DNA of 64,000 bases, taken from contig NZ_SMRS01000001.1 in the NCBI RefSeq assembly GCF_008368715.1, forward strand, positions 124,001 to 188,000, read 5' to 3'. A model generated the notes under the pieces. That model made no database searches. It saw only the letters and a list, made by a program, of their open reading frames with translations, and was not told where the DNA came from. This document shows positions 47,303 to 56,735 of the stretch, piece by piece. The stretch's first letter is position 1. Each line of letters starts with the position of its first letter. The DNA comes from Nitrincola tapanii. GTDB taxonomy: Bacteria; Pseudomonadota; Gammaproteobacteria; Pseudomonadales; Balneatricaceae. The position numbers and the translations under genes are program-made.

Positions 47303-48871
47303 GTGGGCATGCAAGAGGGCGGCACAGCGGTGAGTGGTAAAAAAGGACTCTTGCGTTCAAGTGGGGTGGTGGGGTTGATGACCTTGCTGTCTCGTGTGTT
47401 GGGTTTGGTGCGGGATGTGGTGGTGGCCAATTATTTTGGTGCCGGTGGCCAGGCCGATGCATTTTTTGTGGCCTTTAAAATCCCCAACTTTCTGCGCCGA
47501 CTGTTTGCCGAAGGTGCCTTTGCGCAGGCGTTTGTTCCTGTGTTGTCGGAGTATCGTACTCAGCGTGATCACACGGCGGTGCAGTATTTAGTTAACCGTG
47601 TAGCGGGAACCTTAGGCATCACCCTGTTTATGTTAACCCTGGTGGCGGTGATGGCGGCACCTGTGTTAGCGGCGGTGTTCGCGCCCGGTTTTTACCTGGC
47701 CGGGGATGAGCGCTTTGCCTTAGCAGCAGAGATGTTGCGTATCACCTTTCCCTATCTGATGCTCATCTCCCTTACGGCTTTTTGCGGCGCAATACTCAAT
47801 AGTTACGAGCGTTTTGCGATTCCAGCCTTTACCCCAGTGCTGTTGAATCTGTGTTTGATCGGTGCCGCTTTGTGGTTAAGTCCGCTGTTTGATCCGCCTG
47901 TCCTTGCCTTGGCTTGGGGGGTGTTTTTAGCGGGGGTGATGCAGTTACTGTTTCAGTTGCCTTTTCTGGCGCGTTTGCGCCTCTTGCCGCGGCCGACGCC
48001 CGCGTGGAAAGATGAAGGTGTGCAACGCATCCTTAAGTTGATGTTGCCTGCGCTGTTTGGAGTGTCGGTGGCGCAGATTAATCTTCTTCTGGATACGGTG
48101 CTGGCTTCATTCCTGCAAGCCGGAAGTGTGTCCTGGCTCTATTACTCTGATCGTTTGGTGGAATTGCCCCTTGGTGTATTTGGTATTGCCATTGCTACGG
48201 TGATCTTGCCTGCGTTGTCACGTAATCATGCGAGCCAATCCTCTGCGGCTTTTGCGCGCACACTCGATTGGGCTGTGCGGATGATTCTGTTAATTGGCAT
48301 GCCGGCTGCGCTGGCTCTAGCCTTGTTGGCTGAGGGGTTAATCGCCACTTTGTTTCTCTATGGAGAAATGACACCCTTTGATGTGGAGCAGGCGGCCTGG
48401 AGTTTGCGTGCCTATGCGCTGGGCTTACTCGCATTTATGTTGATCAAAGTATTGGCCACGGGCTATTTCTCGCGCCAAGATATGAAAACGCCTGTGCGCA
48501 TTGCGGTCTGGGCGATGGTGGCGAATATGGTATTTAACTTGATATTGGTTTGGCCGTTTGCGCATGCCGGTTTGGCTTTGGCGACGTCCCTCTCAGCATT
48601 TTTGAATGCCGGTTTGCTGTTGCGTGGGTTGCTGCGTCAAGGCGTCTGGGTCTGGCAGCCCGGCTGGTGGCTATCCTTGGGGCGCACGGGCTTAGCCTGT
48701 GCGGCACTGGTGCTTTTCTTGGTTTGGGCCAATTTGTCTGCGGAGGCCTGGTATACGGCCAGTGTGCTGGAGCGTTCGGGGCAGATGCTGTTTCTGGTGC
48801 TCGGTGGCATTGGGGCGTATCTCTTAACCTTGCTGATCAGTGGTTTGCGCCTGCGCCATTTACGTGCTTAA
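47303..48871 (+). CDS. murJ: Lipid II flippase MurJ
   Basis: 522 residues, about 14 membrane helices (MOP superfamily). LLRSSGVVGLMTLLSRVLGLVRDVVVANYFGAG and FFVAFKIPNFLRRLFAEGAFAQAFVPVLSEY are the MurJ signature with conserved Arg. Moves lipid II across the inner membrane. The start is taken as GTG 47303 with AGGGG seven bases before; ATG 47309 is possible. Confidence 0.95.
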   Translation: MGMQEGGTAVSGKKGLLRSSGVVGLMTLLSRVLGLVRDVVVANYFGAGGQADAFFVAFKIPNFLRRLFAEGAFAQAFVPVLSEYRTQRDHTAVQYLVNRVAGTLGITLFMLTLVAVMAAPVLAAVFAPGFYLAGDERFALAAEMLRITFPYLMLISLTAFCGAILNSYERFAIPAFTPVLLNLCLIGAALWLSPLFDPPVLALAWGVFLAGVMQLLFQLPFLARLRLLPRPTPAWKDEGVQRILKLMLPALFGVSVAQINLLLDTVLASFLQAGSVSWLYYSDRLVELPLGVFGIAIATVILPALSRNHASQSSAAFARTLDWAVRMILLIGMPAALALALLAEGLIATLFLYGEMTPFDVEQAAWSLRAYALGLLAFMLIKVLATGYFSRQDMKTPVRIAVWAMVANMVFNLILVWPFAHAGLALATSLSAFLNAGLLLRGLLRQGVWVWQPGWWLSLGRTGLACAALVLFLVWANLSAEAWYTASVLERSGQMLFLVLGGIGAYLLTLLISGLRLRHLRA

Positions 48872-48946
48872 GGCCCTAGAAGGGCTGATCCGGCAGGGTA
48901 AATGCGCTACAATGCCGCCTTTTCTCACTAGGCTGTTTGGGCTGGC

Positions 48947-49900
48947 ATGGAACTGATTCGGGGATTGCATAATCTGCGCGACAAGCACCGTGGCTGTGTG
49001 GCCACCATCGGTAATTTTGATGGTGTGCATCGCGGGCATCAGAAGGTGCTGGATCAGGTGAAACGCAAAGCCCTTGAGTTGGGCTTGCCCTCAACCGTCA
49101 TTATTTTTGAACCCCAACCACGCGAGTTTTTTGCCGGTAGCGAAGCACCGCCAAGAGTGACGCGGTTTGATGAGAAAGTCCGTTTGCTGCGTGAGCAGGG
49201 GATCGACCGTATTCTCTGTCTGACGTTTAATGCACGTTTGCGCCGCATGTCGGCACAGGCCTTTGTGGATGAATTACTGCTTAAAGGCCTGCATGTACGT
49301 CATTTTGTGGTCGGGGATGATTTTCGCTTTGGTTGTGATCGTGCTGGGGATTACACCATGCTTGAGCTGGCCGGACGTCAGCACGGCTTTAGTGTTGAGC
49401 ACACACACACCTTTCTGATCGATCAGCAGCGTGTGAGCAGCACCTGGGTGCGTGAAACGCTCATGCGGGGTGATTTTGATCTGGCTGAGCGCTTGCTCGG
49501 ACGTCCCTACACCGTTACTGGGCGTGTGTTGCATGGACAAAAGTTAGGGCGTCAGCTCGGTGTGCCGACGGCCAATGTCCGTATGCACCGTTTTCGTTGC
49601 CCCTTGCAGGGGGTGTATTGTGTTTGGGCGCGAGTGGCCGGTCAGCAGGTACCTTCTATCTGTAATGTAGGCATACGCCCGACTGTTAATGGGCGTTTGC
49701 CGGTATTGGAAGTCCATTTGTTTGATGTCAATCAGTCCCTGTATGGACGCCTTATGCAGGTTGAATTCCTGCATTTTTTGCGGCCGGAAAAACGTTTTAG
49801 CGATCTGGATGCACTGAAAAGCCAGATCCATCAAGATATTGAACTGGCTCGTGCTTGGTTTAGTGAAAACCAGCCAGCCCAACCCATTTCTGGAAATTGA
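48947..49900 (+). CDS. ribF: Bifunctional riboflavin kinase / FAD synthetase
   Basis: 317 residues. The FAD synthetase domain has [13 protein letters not shown] and [15 protein letters not shown]; the kinase domain (about 185-310) has [27 protein letters not shown] and [10 protein letters not shown]. It turns riboflavin from the cluster at 16-22 kb into FMN and FAD. Starts the ribF-ileS-lspA-fkpB run; its stop is two bases before the ileS ATG. Confidence 0.96.
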   Translation: MELIRGLHNLRDKHRGCVATIGNFDGVHRGHQKVLDQVKRKALELGLPSTVIIFEPQPREFFAGSEAPPRVTRFDEKVRLLREQGIDRILCLTFNARLRRMSAQAFVDELLLKGLHVRHFVVGDDFRFGCDRAGDYTMLELAGRQHGFSVEHTHTFLIDQQRVSSTWVRETLMRGDFDLAERLLGRPYTVTGRVLHGQKLGRQLGVPTANVRMHRFRCPLQGVYCVWARVAGQQVPSICNVGIRPTVNGRLPVLEVHLFDVNQSLYGRLMQVEFLHFLRPEKRFSDLDALKSQIHQDIELARAWFSENQPAQPISGN

Positions 49901-49902
49901 TT

Positions 49903-52722
49903 ATGAGCGATTACAAGAACACTCTGAACTTGCCGGATACCGCTTTTCCCATGCGAGGAAACCTACCCGAGCGTGAACCTGCGCGTTTAGCGCGTTGGGC
50001 AGAGATGGACCTGTATCGCAAGCTGCGTGAAGAGGGTGAAGGCCGCACACCTTTTGTGCTGCATGATGGCCCACCTTATGCCAACGGCAGCATTCATATC
50101 GGCCATGCGGTCAACAAGGTGATCAAGGATATGATCATCAAATCAAAAACCCTTAGTGGTTATGATGCGCCCTATGTACCGGGTTGGGATTGTCATGGTT
50201 TGCCGATTGAGCACAAGGTTGAAACGCTGATCGGGCGTGCCGGTGATGCCGTGCCTTACCGTGAGTTCCGTGAGAAGTGTCGTGAGTATGCAGCTGAGCA
50301 GGTGGCTGGACAGAAGGCGGATTTTATTCGTTTGGGGGTGCTCGGTGACTGGGAGCAGCCTTATCTGACCATGGACTTTTCCACCGAAGCCAATATCGTG
50401 CGTGCCCTGGGTAAAATTATCCAACAAGGACACCTGGTTAAGGGTTATAAGCCCGTGTATTGGAGTGTGGTTGGGCAATCGGCTTTGGCGGAAGCGGAAG
50501 TGGAGTATCAGGAAAAAACCTCTACTGCCATAGATGTGCGCTTTAGTTTTGTGGATCAAAGTGCCGCCCTAGCCCTCTTTGCCAGTGAGGCGGGAGAAGG
50601 CCCTGTTTCCGTGGTGATCTGGACCACAACGCCCTGGACGCTTCCGGCTAACCAGGCGGTTTCCCTCAATGCTGAGCTCGACTATGCTCTGGTGCAAACT
50701 GCGATCAACCAAGGGGCTGAGCGCGTTGTGCTGGCCGCCGATATGGTGGATGACGTCATGGCGCGTTGGGGCATTCAACAGTATCAGGTTTTGGGGCGTT
50801 GCTCAGGTCAGGCATTAGAAGGCCAACTCTTGCAGCATCCCCTGTTCGCTCGCCAGGTGCCCGTTATTCTGGGTGATCATGTGACGACGGATGCCGGTAC
50901 TGGTGCCGTTCATACGGCGCCGGATCATGGTATGGAAGACTTTATCGTTGGACAGGTGTATGGCCTGGGAACGCTGAATCTTGTCCAAGCCAATGGAACC
51001 TATACCGACGCGGCTGGCGAGTTTGCCGGGTTGCATGTGTATAAAGCTGATGAGCCTGTTTGTGATGCCTTGGTGCGCGAAAGCAAGTTGGTGCATCTGA
51101 AGAAATTCCAGCACAGTTATCCACACTGCTGGCGTACCAAAACCCCTCTGATCTATCGTGCCACCCCACAGTGGTTTATTTCGATGGAAGATAAGGGGCT
51201 GCGCCGCGCCGCGTTGGATGCCATTAAGCAGGTGCAGTGGTTCCCGGATTGGGGACAGGCACGTATCGAAGCGATGGTTGAACAGAGCCCAGACTGGTGT
51301 GTGTCGCGTCAGCGTACTTGGGGGGTGCCGATCACGGTCTTTACCCACAAGCAAACGGGAGAACTGCATCCGCGCAGCCTGGATCTCATCGAGCAGATTG
51401 CGCAGCGTATTGAGCAAGACGGGATCGACGCCTGGTTCGAACTGGAGGCCAGTGAGCTGCTGGGTGTTGAGGCTGCTGAGTATGATAAGGTCACAGATAC
51501 ACTCGACGTTTGGTTTGATTCAGGTGTGACCCATGATGCGGTATTGCGTAACCGTGAAGGTCTTGCGTTCCCTGCAGATCTTTATCTGGAAGGCTCCGAT
51601 CAGCACCGTGGTTGGTTCCAGTCTTCACTCAAAACTTCGATTGCGATCAATGCGGTTGCGCCTTACAAGCAGGTGCTGACACACGGTTTTGTGGTCGATG
51701 AAAAAGGCTACAAGATGTCGAAATCGCTGGGCAACGTCATTGCACCGCAAGAGGTGACGGATAAGCTGGGTGCAGACATCTTACGTTTATGGGTCGCATC
51801 AACCGATTATTCGGGTGAGATGGCGGTGTCACAACAGATTCTTCAGCGCACAGCCGATTCCTATCGCCGTATTCGTAATACAGCGCGCTTTTTGTTGGCG
51901 AACTTAAATGGTTTTGATCCGGCCACCGATCTGGTGGATCCCGAGCAGATGCTGGCCTTGGATCGCTGGGCGGTGGATGCCACTTGGCGTTTACAGCAGA
52001 AGGTGTGTGCGGCCTATGAGCAGTATCGTTTCCTGGAAGTTTATCAGCAGGTGCATAACTTCTGTGTTCAGGAGTTAGGCGGGTTTTATCTGGATATCAT
52101 CAAAGATCGCCAGTACACCACGCAAGCAGATAGCTTGCCACGCCGCTCTTGTCAGACCGCCCTCTACCATATTGCCGAAGCCTTAACGCGCTGGATCGCG
52201 CCGATTCTGAGTTTCACGGCGGATGAGATCTATGAAGTGCTACCGGGTGAGCGTCGCGAAAGTGTACTTCTAAGCACCTGGTATGAAGGTCTCTTTACCC
52301 TGGCGGAAGAGGATACTTTTGGTGATGCCTATTGGCGCCGGATTATGGCGGTCAAGGATGCTGTGAATAAGTGTTTGGAAGATGCACGCAGTGAAAAACT
52401 GGTGAAGGCGTCTTTAGCAGCTGAGATTACCCTGTATGCCGATGCGGATCTCAGTGCTGATCTTCAGCGTCTAGGCGATGAGTTACGCTTTGTTTTGATT
52501 ACATCGCGTGCCGATCTTTTACCGCTTGAGCAAGCCGCAGAAGCGGCACGTCCAACCGAACTCAACGGCTTGAAAGTCGTGGTGGCCTCATCTGCGCAAG
52601 CTAAATGTTCGCGTTGCTGGCATCATCGTGAGGATGTAGGGCAGCATGAAGCGCATCCTGAGCTGTGTGGCCGCTGTGTGGATAATGTGGAAGGAGAAGG
52701 TGAGGAGCGCTTGTTCGCGTGA
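49903..52722 (+). CDS. ileS: Isoleucyl-tRNA synthetase
   Basis: 939 residues from ATG 49903 (a TTG two codons earlier is rejected). Class I synthetase: HIGH at 65-68 ([15 protein letters not shown]), an editing domain ([27 protein letters not shown]), KMSKSLGN near 606, and a C-terminal zinc knuckle ([15 protein letters not shown]). Length equals the E. coli enzyme (938), bacterial type 1. Confidence 0.98.
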   Translation: MSDYKNTLNLPDTAFPMRGNLPEREPARLARWAEMDLYRKLREEGEGRTPFVLHDGPPYANGSIHIGHAVNKVIKDMIIKSKTLSGYDAPYVPGWDCHGLPIEHKVETLIGRAGDAVPYREFREKCREYAAEQVAGQKADFIRLGVLGDWEQPYLTMDFSTEANIVRALGKIIQQGHLVKGYKPVYWSVVGQSALAEAEVEYQEKTSTAIDVRFSFVDQSAALALFASEAGEGPVSVVIWTTTPWTLPANQAVSLNAELDYALVQTAINQGAERVVLAADMVDDVMARWGIQQYQVLGRCSGQALEGQLLQHPLFARQVPVILGDHVTTDAGTGAVHTAPDHGMEDFIVGQVYGLGTLNLVQANGTYTDAAGEFAGLHVYKADEPVCDALVRESKLVHLKKFQHSYPHCWRTKTPLIYRATPQWFISMEDKGLRRAALDAIKQVQWFPDWGQARIEAMVEQSPDWCVSRQRTWGVPITVFTHKQTGELHPRSLDLIEQIAQRIEQDGIDAWFELEASELLGVEAAEYDKVTDTLDVWFDSGVTHDAVLRNREGLAFPADLYLEGSDQHRGWFQSSLKTSIAINAVAPYKQVLTHGFVVDEKGYKMSKSLGNVIAPQEVTDKLGADILRLWVASTDYSGEMAVSQQILQRTADSYRRIRNTARFLLANLNGFDPATDLVDPEQMLALDRWAVDATWRLQQKVCAAYEQYRFLEVYQQVHNFCVQELGGFYLDIIKDRQYTTQADSLPRRSCQTALYHIAEALTRWIAPILSFTADEIYEVLPGERRESVLLSTWYEGLFTLAEEDTFGDAYWRRIMAVKDAVNKCLEDARSEKLVKASLAAEITLYADADLSADLQRLGDELRFVLITSRADLLPLEQAAEAARPTELNGLKVVVASSAQAKCSRCWHHREDVGQHEAHPELCGRCVDNVEGEGEERLFA

Positions 52723-53249
52723 TGAAAACTCAGGCCCAAACCTCCTGGGGCTCACTGCATTGGTTGTGGTTGAGCCTGGTGATTATCCTGGCAGATTTAG
52801 GTACCAAGTGGTTAGCGCTGGAGCATCTGCAGTATGCGCAGCCGGTGCCGATCTTGCCGATCTTTGATCTGACGCTCTTGTATAACTACGGTGCGGCCTT
52901 CAGTTTCTTAGCGGATGCCGGGGGCTGGCAGCGCTGGTTTTTTGCCTTGATCGCCTTGGGTGTCAGCGCGGTGCTATTGGTTTGGCTAAAGCGCACGCCG
53001 CGCCAGGAGTGGTGGCTGGCCTTGGCCTTGGCTTCGATACTCGGAGGAGCTCTAGGCAACCTCTATGACCGTATCATGCACGGTTATGTTGTGGATTTTA
53101 TCTCCCTGCATTATGGCGGTTGGTATTTTCCAGCCTTTAACTTGGCCGACACCGCTATTACCCTTGGGGCCGCCATTTTGATACTGGACATGCTGTTTTT
53201 CGCGGAGCGCCGCGCAGCATCTGAAAAAACGATTGAGGATAGCAAATGA
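52722..53249 (+). CDS. lspA: Lipoprotein signal peptidase
   Basis: 175 residues from ATG 52722, overlapping the ileS stop by one base. Four membrane helices; the aspartyl active site lies in NLYDRIMHGYVVDF and FNLADTAI. Cleaves lipoprotein signals such as those of the lipoproteins encoded near the left end. Coupled to fkpB by a four-base overlap. Confidence 0.96.
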   Translation: MKTQAQTSWGSLHWLWLSLVIILADLGTKWLALEHLQYAQPVPILPIFDLTLLYNYGAAFSFLADAGGWQRWFFALIALGVSAVLLVWLKRTPRQEWWLALALASILGGALGNLYDRIMHGYVVDFISLHYGGWYFPAFNLADTAITLGAAILILDMLFFAERRAASEKTIEDSK

Positions 53250-53689
53250 CTGAACAGTCTTTGACTCTGGGTCCAGGGACCCGTGTGCGTATGCACTTTG
53301 CGATCAAGTTGGAAGACGGTCAGATTGTAGATTCTACCTTTGCAGGCAAAGCCGCCGAGTTTGAATTTGGTGATGGCAATCTTCCCGAAGGATTTGAACA
53401 AGCCTTAGTCGGCTTAAAGCTGGGCGATCATCTGCAGCTGACTATTGCGCCGGAGCGTGGTTTTGGTATGCACAACCCTAGTAACATTCAAGTCATGCCG
53501 CGCAGTCAATTCAGTCAGATGGAGTTGGAGCCGGGCTTGGTCGTCTCTTTTCAGGAGCCAGGCGGTGAAATTCCGGGGGTGATTACGGAGTTCACGGATG
53601 AAAAAGTCAAAGTGGATTTTAACCATCCGCTCGCGGGTAAAACCCTGCTGTTTGAAGTACAGATTCTCGCCTTAGAAGCGGTGGCTTGA
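53246..53689 (+). CDS. fkpB: FKBP-type peptidyl-prolyl isomerase (SlpA/FkpB)
   Basis: 147 residues. FAIKLEDGQIVDSTF, GDGNLPEGFEQALVGLKLGDHLQLTI and VDFNHPLAGKTLLFEVQI are the SlyD-like FKBP with insert-in-flap. The ribF-ileS-lspA-fkpB order is standard; here the usual next gene ispH is absent and pilin genes follow. Confidence 0.95.
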   Translation: MTEQSLTLGPGTRVRMHFAIKLEDGQIVDSTFAGKAAEFEFGDGNLPEGFEQALVGLKLGDHLQLTIAPERGFGMHNPSNIQVMPRSQFSQMELEPGLVVSFQEPGGEIPGVITEFTDEKVKVDFNHPLAGKTLLFEVQILALEAVA

Positions 53690-53771
53690 CCTGCGTCTCG
53701 ACACTGACTAGTCTCAGAGAGTGAGCAGATGTCATGGATGACATCTCAGTCAGTGCTTCAAGGAGGACAGC

Positions 53772-54053
53772 ATGTCAGTTTATACCCCCATCTTATCGAC
53801 CCTTCCCCTTCAACACGCGCAAGCAGGCTTTAATCTGATCGAAATTATGATCAGCTTGCTGATTTTCAGCAGTCTAAGCTTAGCTTTGACCCAGCTGCAG
53901 CTGAATAGCCTGCACGCCAGCATTCAGAGTTACCAAGAAATCTACCAGCATTTACAGGCGCAGAATGCGCAAGAGCTGCGTTGGGCGCAGCGCTGTGAGT
54001 TTGTCTCGGCTTCGAGTTTGCTAAACGATGCTGAACGTGTCATTAGCTGTTGA
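53772..54053 (+). CDS. pilV: Short type IV minor pilin, PilV-like
   Basis: 93 residues with a strong AAGGAGG site. A leader with prepilin cleavage at AG/FNLIEIMISLLIFSS (Glu at +5, class III signal) is followed by only about 70 residues, less than half of a normal PilV. Two Cys (in QRCEF and at the C-terminus VISC) could form the usual pilin disulfide loop. First of four minor pilin genes; position, not similarity, suggests PilV. Confidence 0.7.
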   Translation: MSVYTPILSTLPLQHAQAGFNLIEIMISLLIFSSLSLALTQLQLNSLHASIQSYQEIYQHLQAQNAQELRWAQRCEFVSASSLLNDAERVISC

Positions 54054-54062
54054 GTGGTGCAG

Positions 54063-54611
54063 ATGGTCACTTCACAGCGAGCCGGGCACACACTGCTGGA
54101 ATTGTTAGTGGGTTTGGCGATCAGCAGTATTTTGATGCTGGCTCTGAGTTTGCAGCTGCTGACTTCTCAACGTCTATGGTTGCAGCAGGTGATATGGCAC
54201 CAAGAGCAGGAGGTGCTGCGTTTTAGTGTCCCCTTCCTGCGCAGCCGGATTCGCCAAGCACAAGCGGTGGATGCCAGCAGTCAGGCTCAGCGTTTGGTCT
54301 TGAATCATAGTGCGCTGCATGCTCGCCGTAACTGCCTAGGCCAGCTGCAAAGTTCAGGGAGTCAGTTTCAAGAAGTATTTGAGCTGCGTCAGCAGCAGCT
54401 TTACTGCAATAACCAGCCCTTAATTGCCGGCATCTCCGCGTTGGCATTTTATTATGGGGTGGATCTGAATGCCGATGGCCAGCTGAGTGATGCGGAGTGG
54501 TTACCTGATGCACCCTGCTGTTTGCCGGTGTTAGCTGTCAGCATTGAATGGATGGATCGGGCAGAGCAGCCCCAGCGCTTTATTGCCAGTCTGCGCAGGA
54601 GCCAATTCTAG
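54063..54611 (+). CDS. pilW: Type IV minor pilin, PilW-like
   Basis: 182 residues from ATG 54063; two GTG codons at 54054 are in frame. Prepilin signal AG/HTLLELLVGLAISSI with Glu at +5 position. The globular part holds NADGQLSDAEWLPD, a Ca-like Asp loop seen in PilW, and several Cys (RRNC, LYC, CC). Acts as part of the minor pilin complex that primes pilus assembly. The weak ribosome site suggests coupling with pilV. Confidence 0.75.
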   Translation: MVTSQRAGHTLLELLVGLAISSILMLALSLQLLTSQRLWLQQVIWHQEQEVLRFSVPFLRSRIRQAQAVDASSQAQRLVLNHSALHARRNCLGQLQSSGSQFQEVFELRQQQLYCNNQPLIAGISALAFYYGVDLNADGQLSDAEWLPDAPCCLPVLAVSIEWMDRAEQPQRFIASLRRSQF

Positions 54612-54641
54612 CAAGGAAAGAATCATTCTAAGGAGGCAAGG

Positions 54642-55031
54642 ATGCCAAAATCTGAATGCGGCCAAACTTTATTGATGCTGATGATCACACTGAGTTTGAT
54701 CAGTTTATTAGCCATGGAGGGCGTGACCCAGACACTGCTGCAGTTGCGCATGACCAGCCTAGTGTTGCAAAAGCAACAGGCCTTAGCTCAGAGTGAAGAG
54801 CGTAGCCTCAACTGGATGGCGCAGACCCATTTGCAGAGTCCTTCATTAAGCTATTCGATAAGCCATACAGCGTTTGATGCACCGGGTACTGATCTGAACA
54901 GGGATTTTGATGAGGGGCAGGATAGGGAGCTGGCGATGGCGGCGAATTTACACCTTGCGATCGAAGCGGATGAGCTCTCGGGTGTGATTCGGATCCTGCA
55001 CTGGCAGGAAGGCGATCGCGATGCGCCATGA
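54642..55031 (+). CDS. pilX: Type IV pilus assembly protein, PilX-like
   Basis: 129 residues with an AAGGAGG site. The start ECGQTLLMLMITLSLISLLAMEGVTQT lacks the usual Glu of pilins but looks like PilX, whose hydrophobic helix is followed by a charged helix (KQQALAQSEERSLNWM). Asp-rich loop DLNRDFDEGQDRE in the second half. Overlaps the next gene by 11 bases. Family call rests on context. Confidence 0.6.
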   Translation: MPKSECGQTLLMLMITLSLISLLAMEGVTQTLLQLRMTSLVLQKQQALAQSEERSLNWMAQTHLQSPSLSYSISHTAFDAPGTDLNRDFDEGQDRELAMAANLHLAIEADELSGVIRILHWQEGDRDAP

Positions 55032-55536
55032 GTCCGGTGTGACGCTCTTAGAGCTGGTTTTTGTCTTAGCCCTGTTGGCGCTGCTGGCCAGTTTAGCCTT
55101 GCCCTCTGGCCAGGAAGCCGCACAACGCCAGGCGTTACGAACGGACAGAGTCAGTATGCAAGGTTTGCTGAGCTTGGCGCGTACGGAAGCCTTGATGCGT
55201 GAACAGGATGTGGTGATCTGTGCCTCGCAAACATTGGAAAATTGCCTAGTGGCGGCCGAGCAGGGCGCATCACCTTGGCCAGGTGTGCTGCTGTTTCTGG
55301 ATCGCAATCAGGATCGTGTTTTTCAGCCAGAAGACGATTTGCTCTTACGTGTCCATAGCCTGCATCCCTTGGTGCAGATGCGTTGGAACCGGCAGGGGTG
55401 GATCACCTATCAGCCCGATGGCACAGTCACGGGTAACTCAAATGGCACACTCGCCTTAGCCGATGTCCGAGGGCAGGTGCAGCACCGTTTGGTGATCGCC
55501 CTGTCTGGACGTGTTCGTATCGAAAGCTTACCTTAG
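55021..55536 (+). CDS. fimT: Type IV minor pilin, FimT/FimU (GspH-like)
   Basis: 171 residues. Prepilin signal SG/VTLLELVFVLALLALLASLALP with Glu at +5. MQGLLSLARTEALMREQDVVICASQTLENC and DRNQDRVFQPEDDLLL, then ALSGRVRIE, are the GspH/FimT fold. Minor pilin, possibly involved in priming or DNA uptake. Last pilin gene; no pilY1 or pilE follows. Confidence 0.8.
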   Translation: MRHESGVTLLELVFVLALLALLASLALPSGQEAAQRQALRTDRVSMQGLLSLARTEALMREQDVVICASQTLENCLVAAEQGASPWPGVLLFLDRNQDRVFQPEDDLLLRVHSLHPLVQMRWNRQGWITYQPDGTVTGNSNGTLALADVRGQVQHRLVIALSGRVRIESLP

Positions 55537-55617
55537 CGACTGTCGGCGCAGGCCAATGCTGGTTCTGTGCCCTTAAACGTAGCACAATAAGCCCTCTCAT
55601 CAGCAAAGTGATAGACA

Positions 55618-56718
55618 ATGACAGATCTACTGATTGCCGGCGGCGGTGTGATAGGTTTGATGCTAGCGCGTGAGCTAGCACTGGGCGGGGCTCAAGTCAC
55701 TCTCATTGAACGCGGGCGCTGCGCTCAAGAGTCCTCCTGGGCAGGCGGCGGTATCGTGTCTCCTCTCTATCCTTGGCGTTACCCTCCCGCGATTACCGCT
55801 TTGGCGAGCTGGTCACAATCCAGCTATGTTCATCTGGCGGCAGAATTGCAGAGCCAAACCGATATCGATCCCGAGTTACGGCAGAAAGGGATGCTGATTC
55901 TGGCGGTAGAGGATGAGCACGAGGCTTTGGCTTGGGCGGAGCGTTATCACCGCCCCCTCACCCAGATTGCGCAGCGTCAGATTTATCAGTTGGAACCCCA
56001 TCTACAACCCGGTTTTGAGACGGCACTCTGGATGCCAGAGGTGGGCAGCATCCGTAACCCTCGCCTCGGTCAATCCTTGCGTGCTTGGGTGCAGGCGCAA
56101 CCCAATATCCGTGTGCTGGAAGACTGTGAGGTAACCGGGTTTCTGACTCAAGGCCAGCAAGTCTTGGGCTTGCGCACCACACAGGGTGACTGGCAAGCAC
56201 AGCGTACGGTAATTGCGGGCGGTGCTTGGAGTGGTGAGCTCTTGGCAAAATTGGATCTGGCCTTGCCGGTTGAACCAGTGAAAGGACAGATGATGGTCTT
56301 TGCTGCGCCCACTGGGCTGATTGATCGTGTGGTCATGTTGAATGGGCGTTATCTGATTCCACGCAATGATGGCCAGATTTTAGTTGGCAGTACGCTAGAG
56401 CATGTCGGCTTTGATAAACAGACGACGCAAGACGCTTATGACAGTCTATATGCGAGTGCTCTGAGTATGCTGCCCGAGTTAAGTCAGTATCCGGTCGTCC
56501 ACCACTGGGCCGGTTTGCGCCCAGGTTCCCCTTCAGGCTTGCCCTTTATTGGTCAGGTGCCGGGCTGGGCTGGGTTAGAGTTAAACACCGGACACTTTCG
56601 TAATGGCTTGGTTCTGGCACCGGCTTCGACCCGATTGCATGCGGATCTGCTCTTACAGCGTCGTCCTATTATTGATCCAGATCCTTATGCGCCTGCTGGG
56701 CGTTTGTTGGCTGTTTAA
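55618..56718 (+). CDS. thiO: Glycine oxidase ThiO
   Basis: 366 residues. FAD-dependent DAO-family oxidase that makes iminoglycine for the thiazole of thiamine. DLLIAGGGVIGLMLARELALGG is the Rossmann dinucleotide motif; SSWAGGGIVSPLYPWRYP and NTGHFRNGLVLAP are ThiO-like. It neighbours minor pilins as in Pseudomonas. No TPP riboswitch is seen in the 80-base gap. Confidence 0.92.
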   Translation: MTDLLIAGGGVIGLMLARELALGGAQVTLIERGRCAQESSWAGGGIVSPLYPWRYPPAITALASWSQSSYVHLAAELQSQTDIDPELRQKGMLILAVEDEHEALAWAERYHRPLTQIAQRQIYQLEPHLQPGFETALWMPEVGSIRNPRLGQSLRAWVQAQPNIRVLEDCEVTGFLTQGQQVLGLRTTQGDWQAQRTVIAGGAWSGELLAKLDLALPVEPVKGQMMVFAAPTGLIDRVVMLNGRYLIPRNDGQILVGSTLEHVGFDKQTTQDAYDSLYASALSMLPELSQYPVVHHWAGLRPGSPSGLPFIGQVPGWAGLELNTGHFRNGLVLAPASTRLHADLLLQRRPIIDPDPYAPAGRLLAV

Positions 56719-56735
56719 AGGAAAAACTACTCAAG

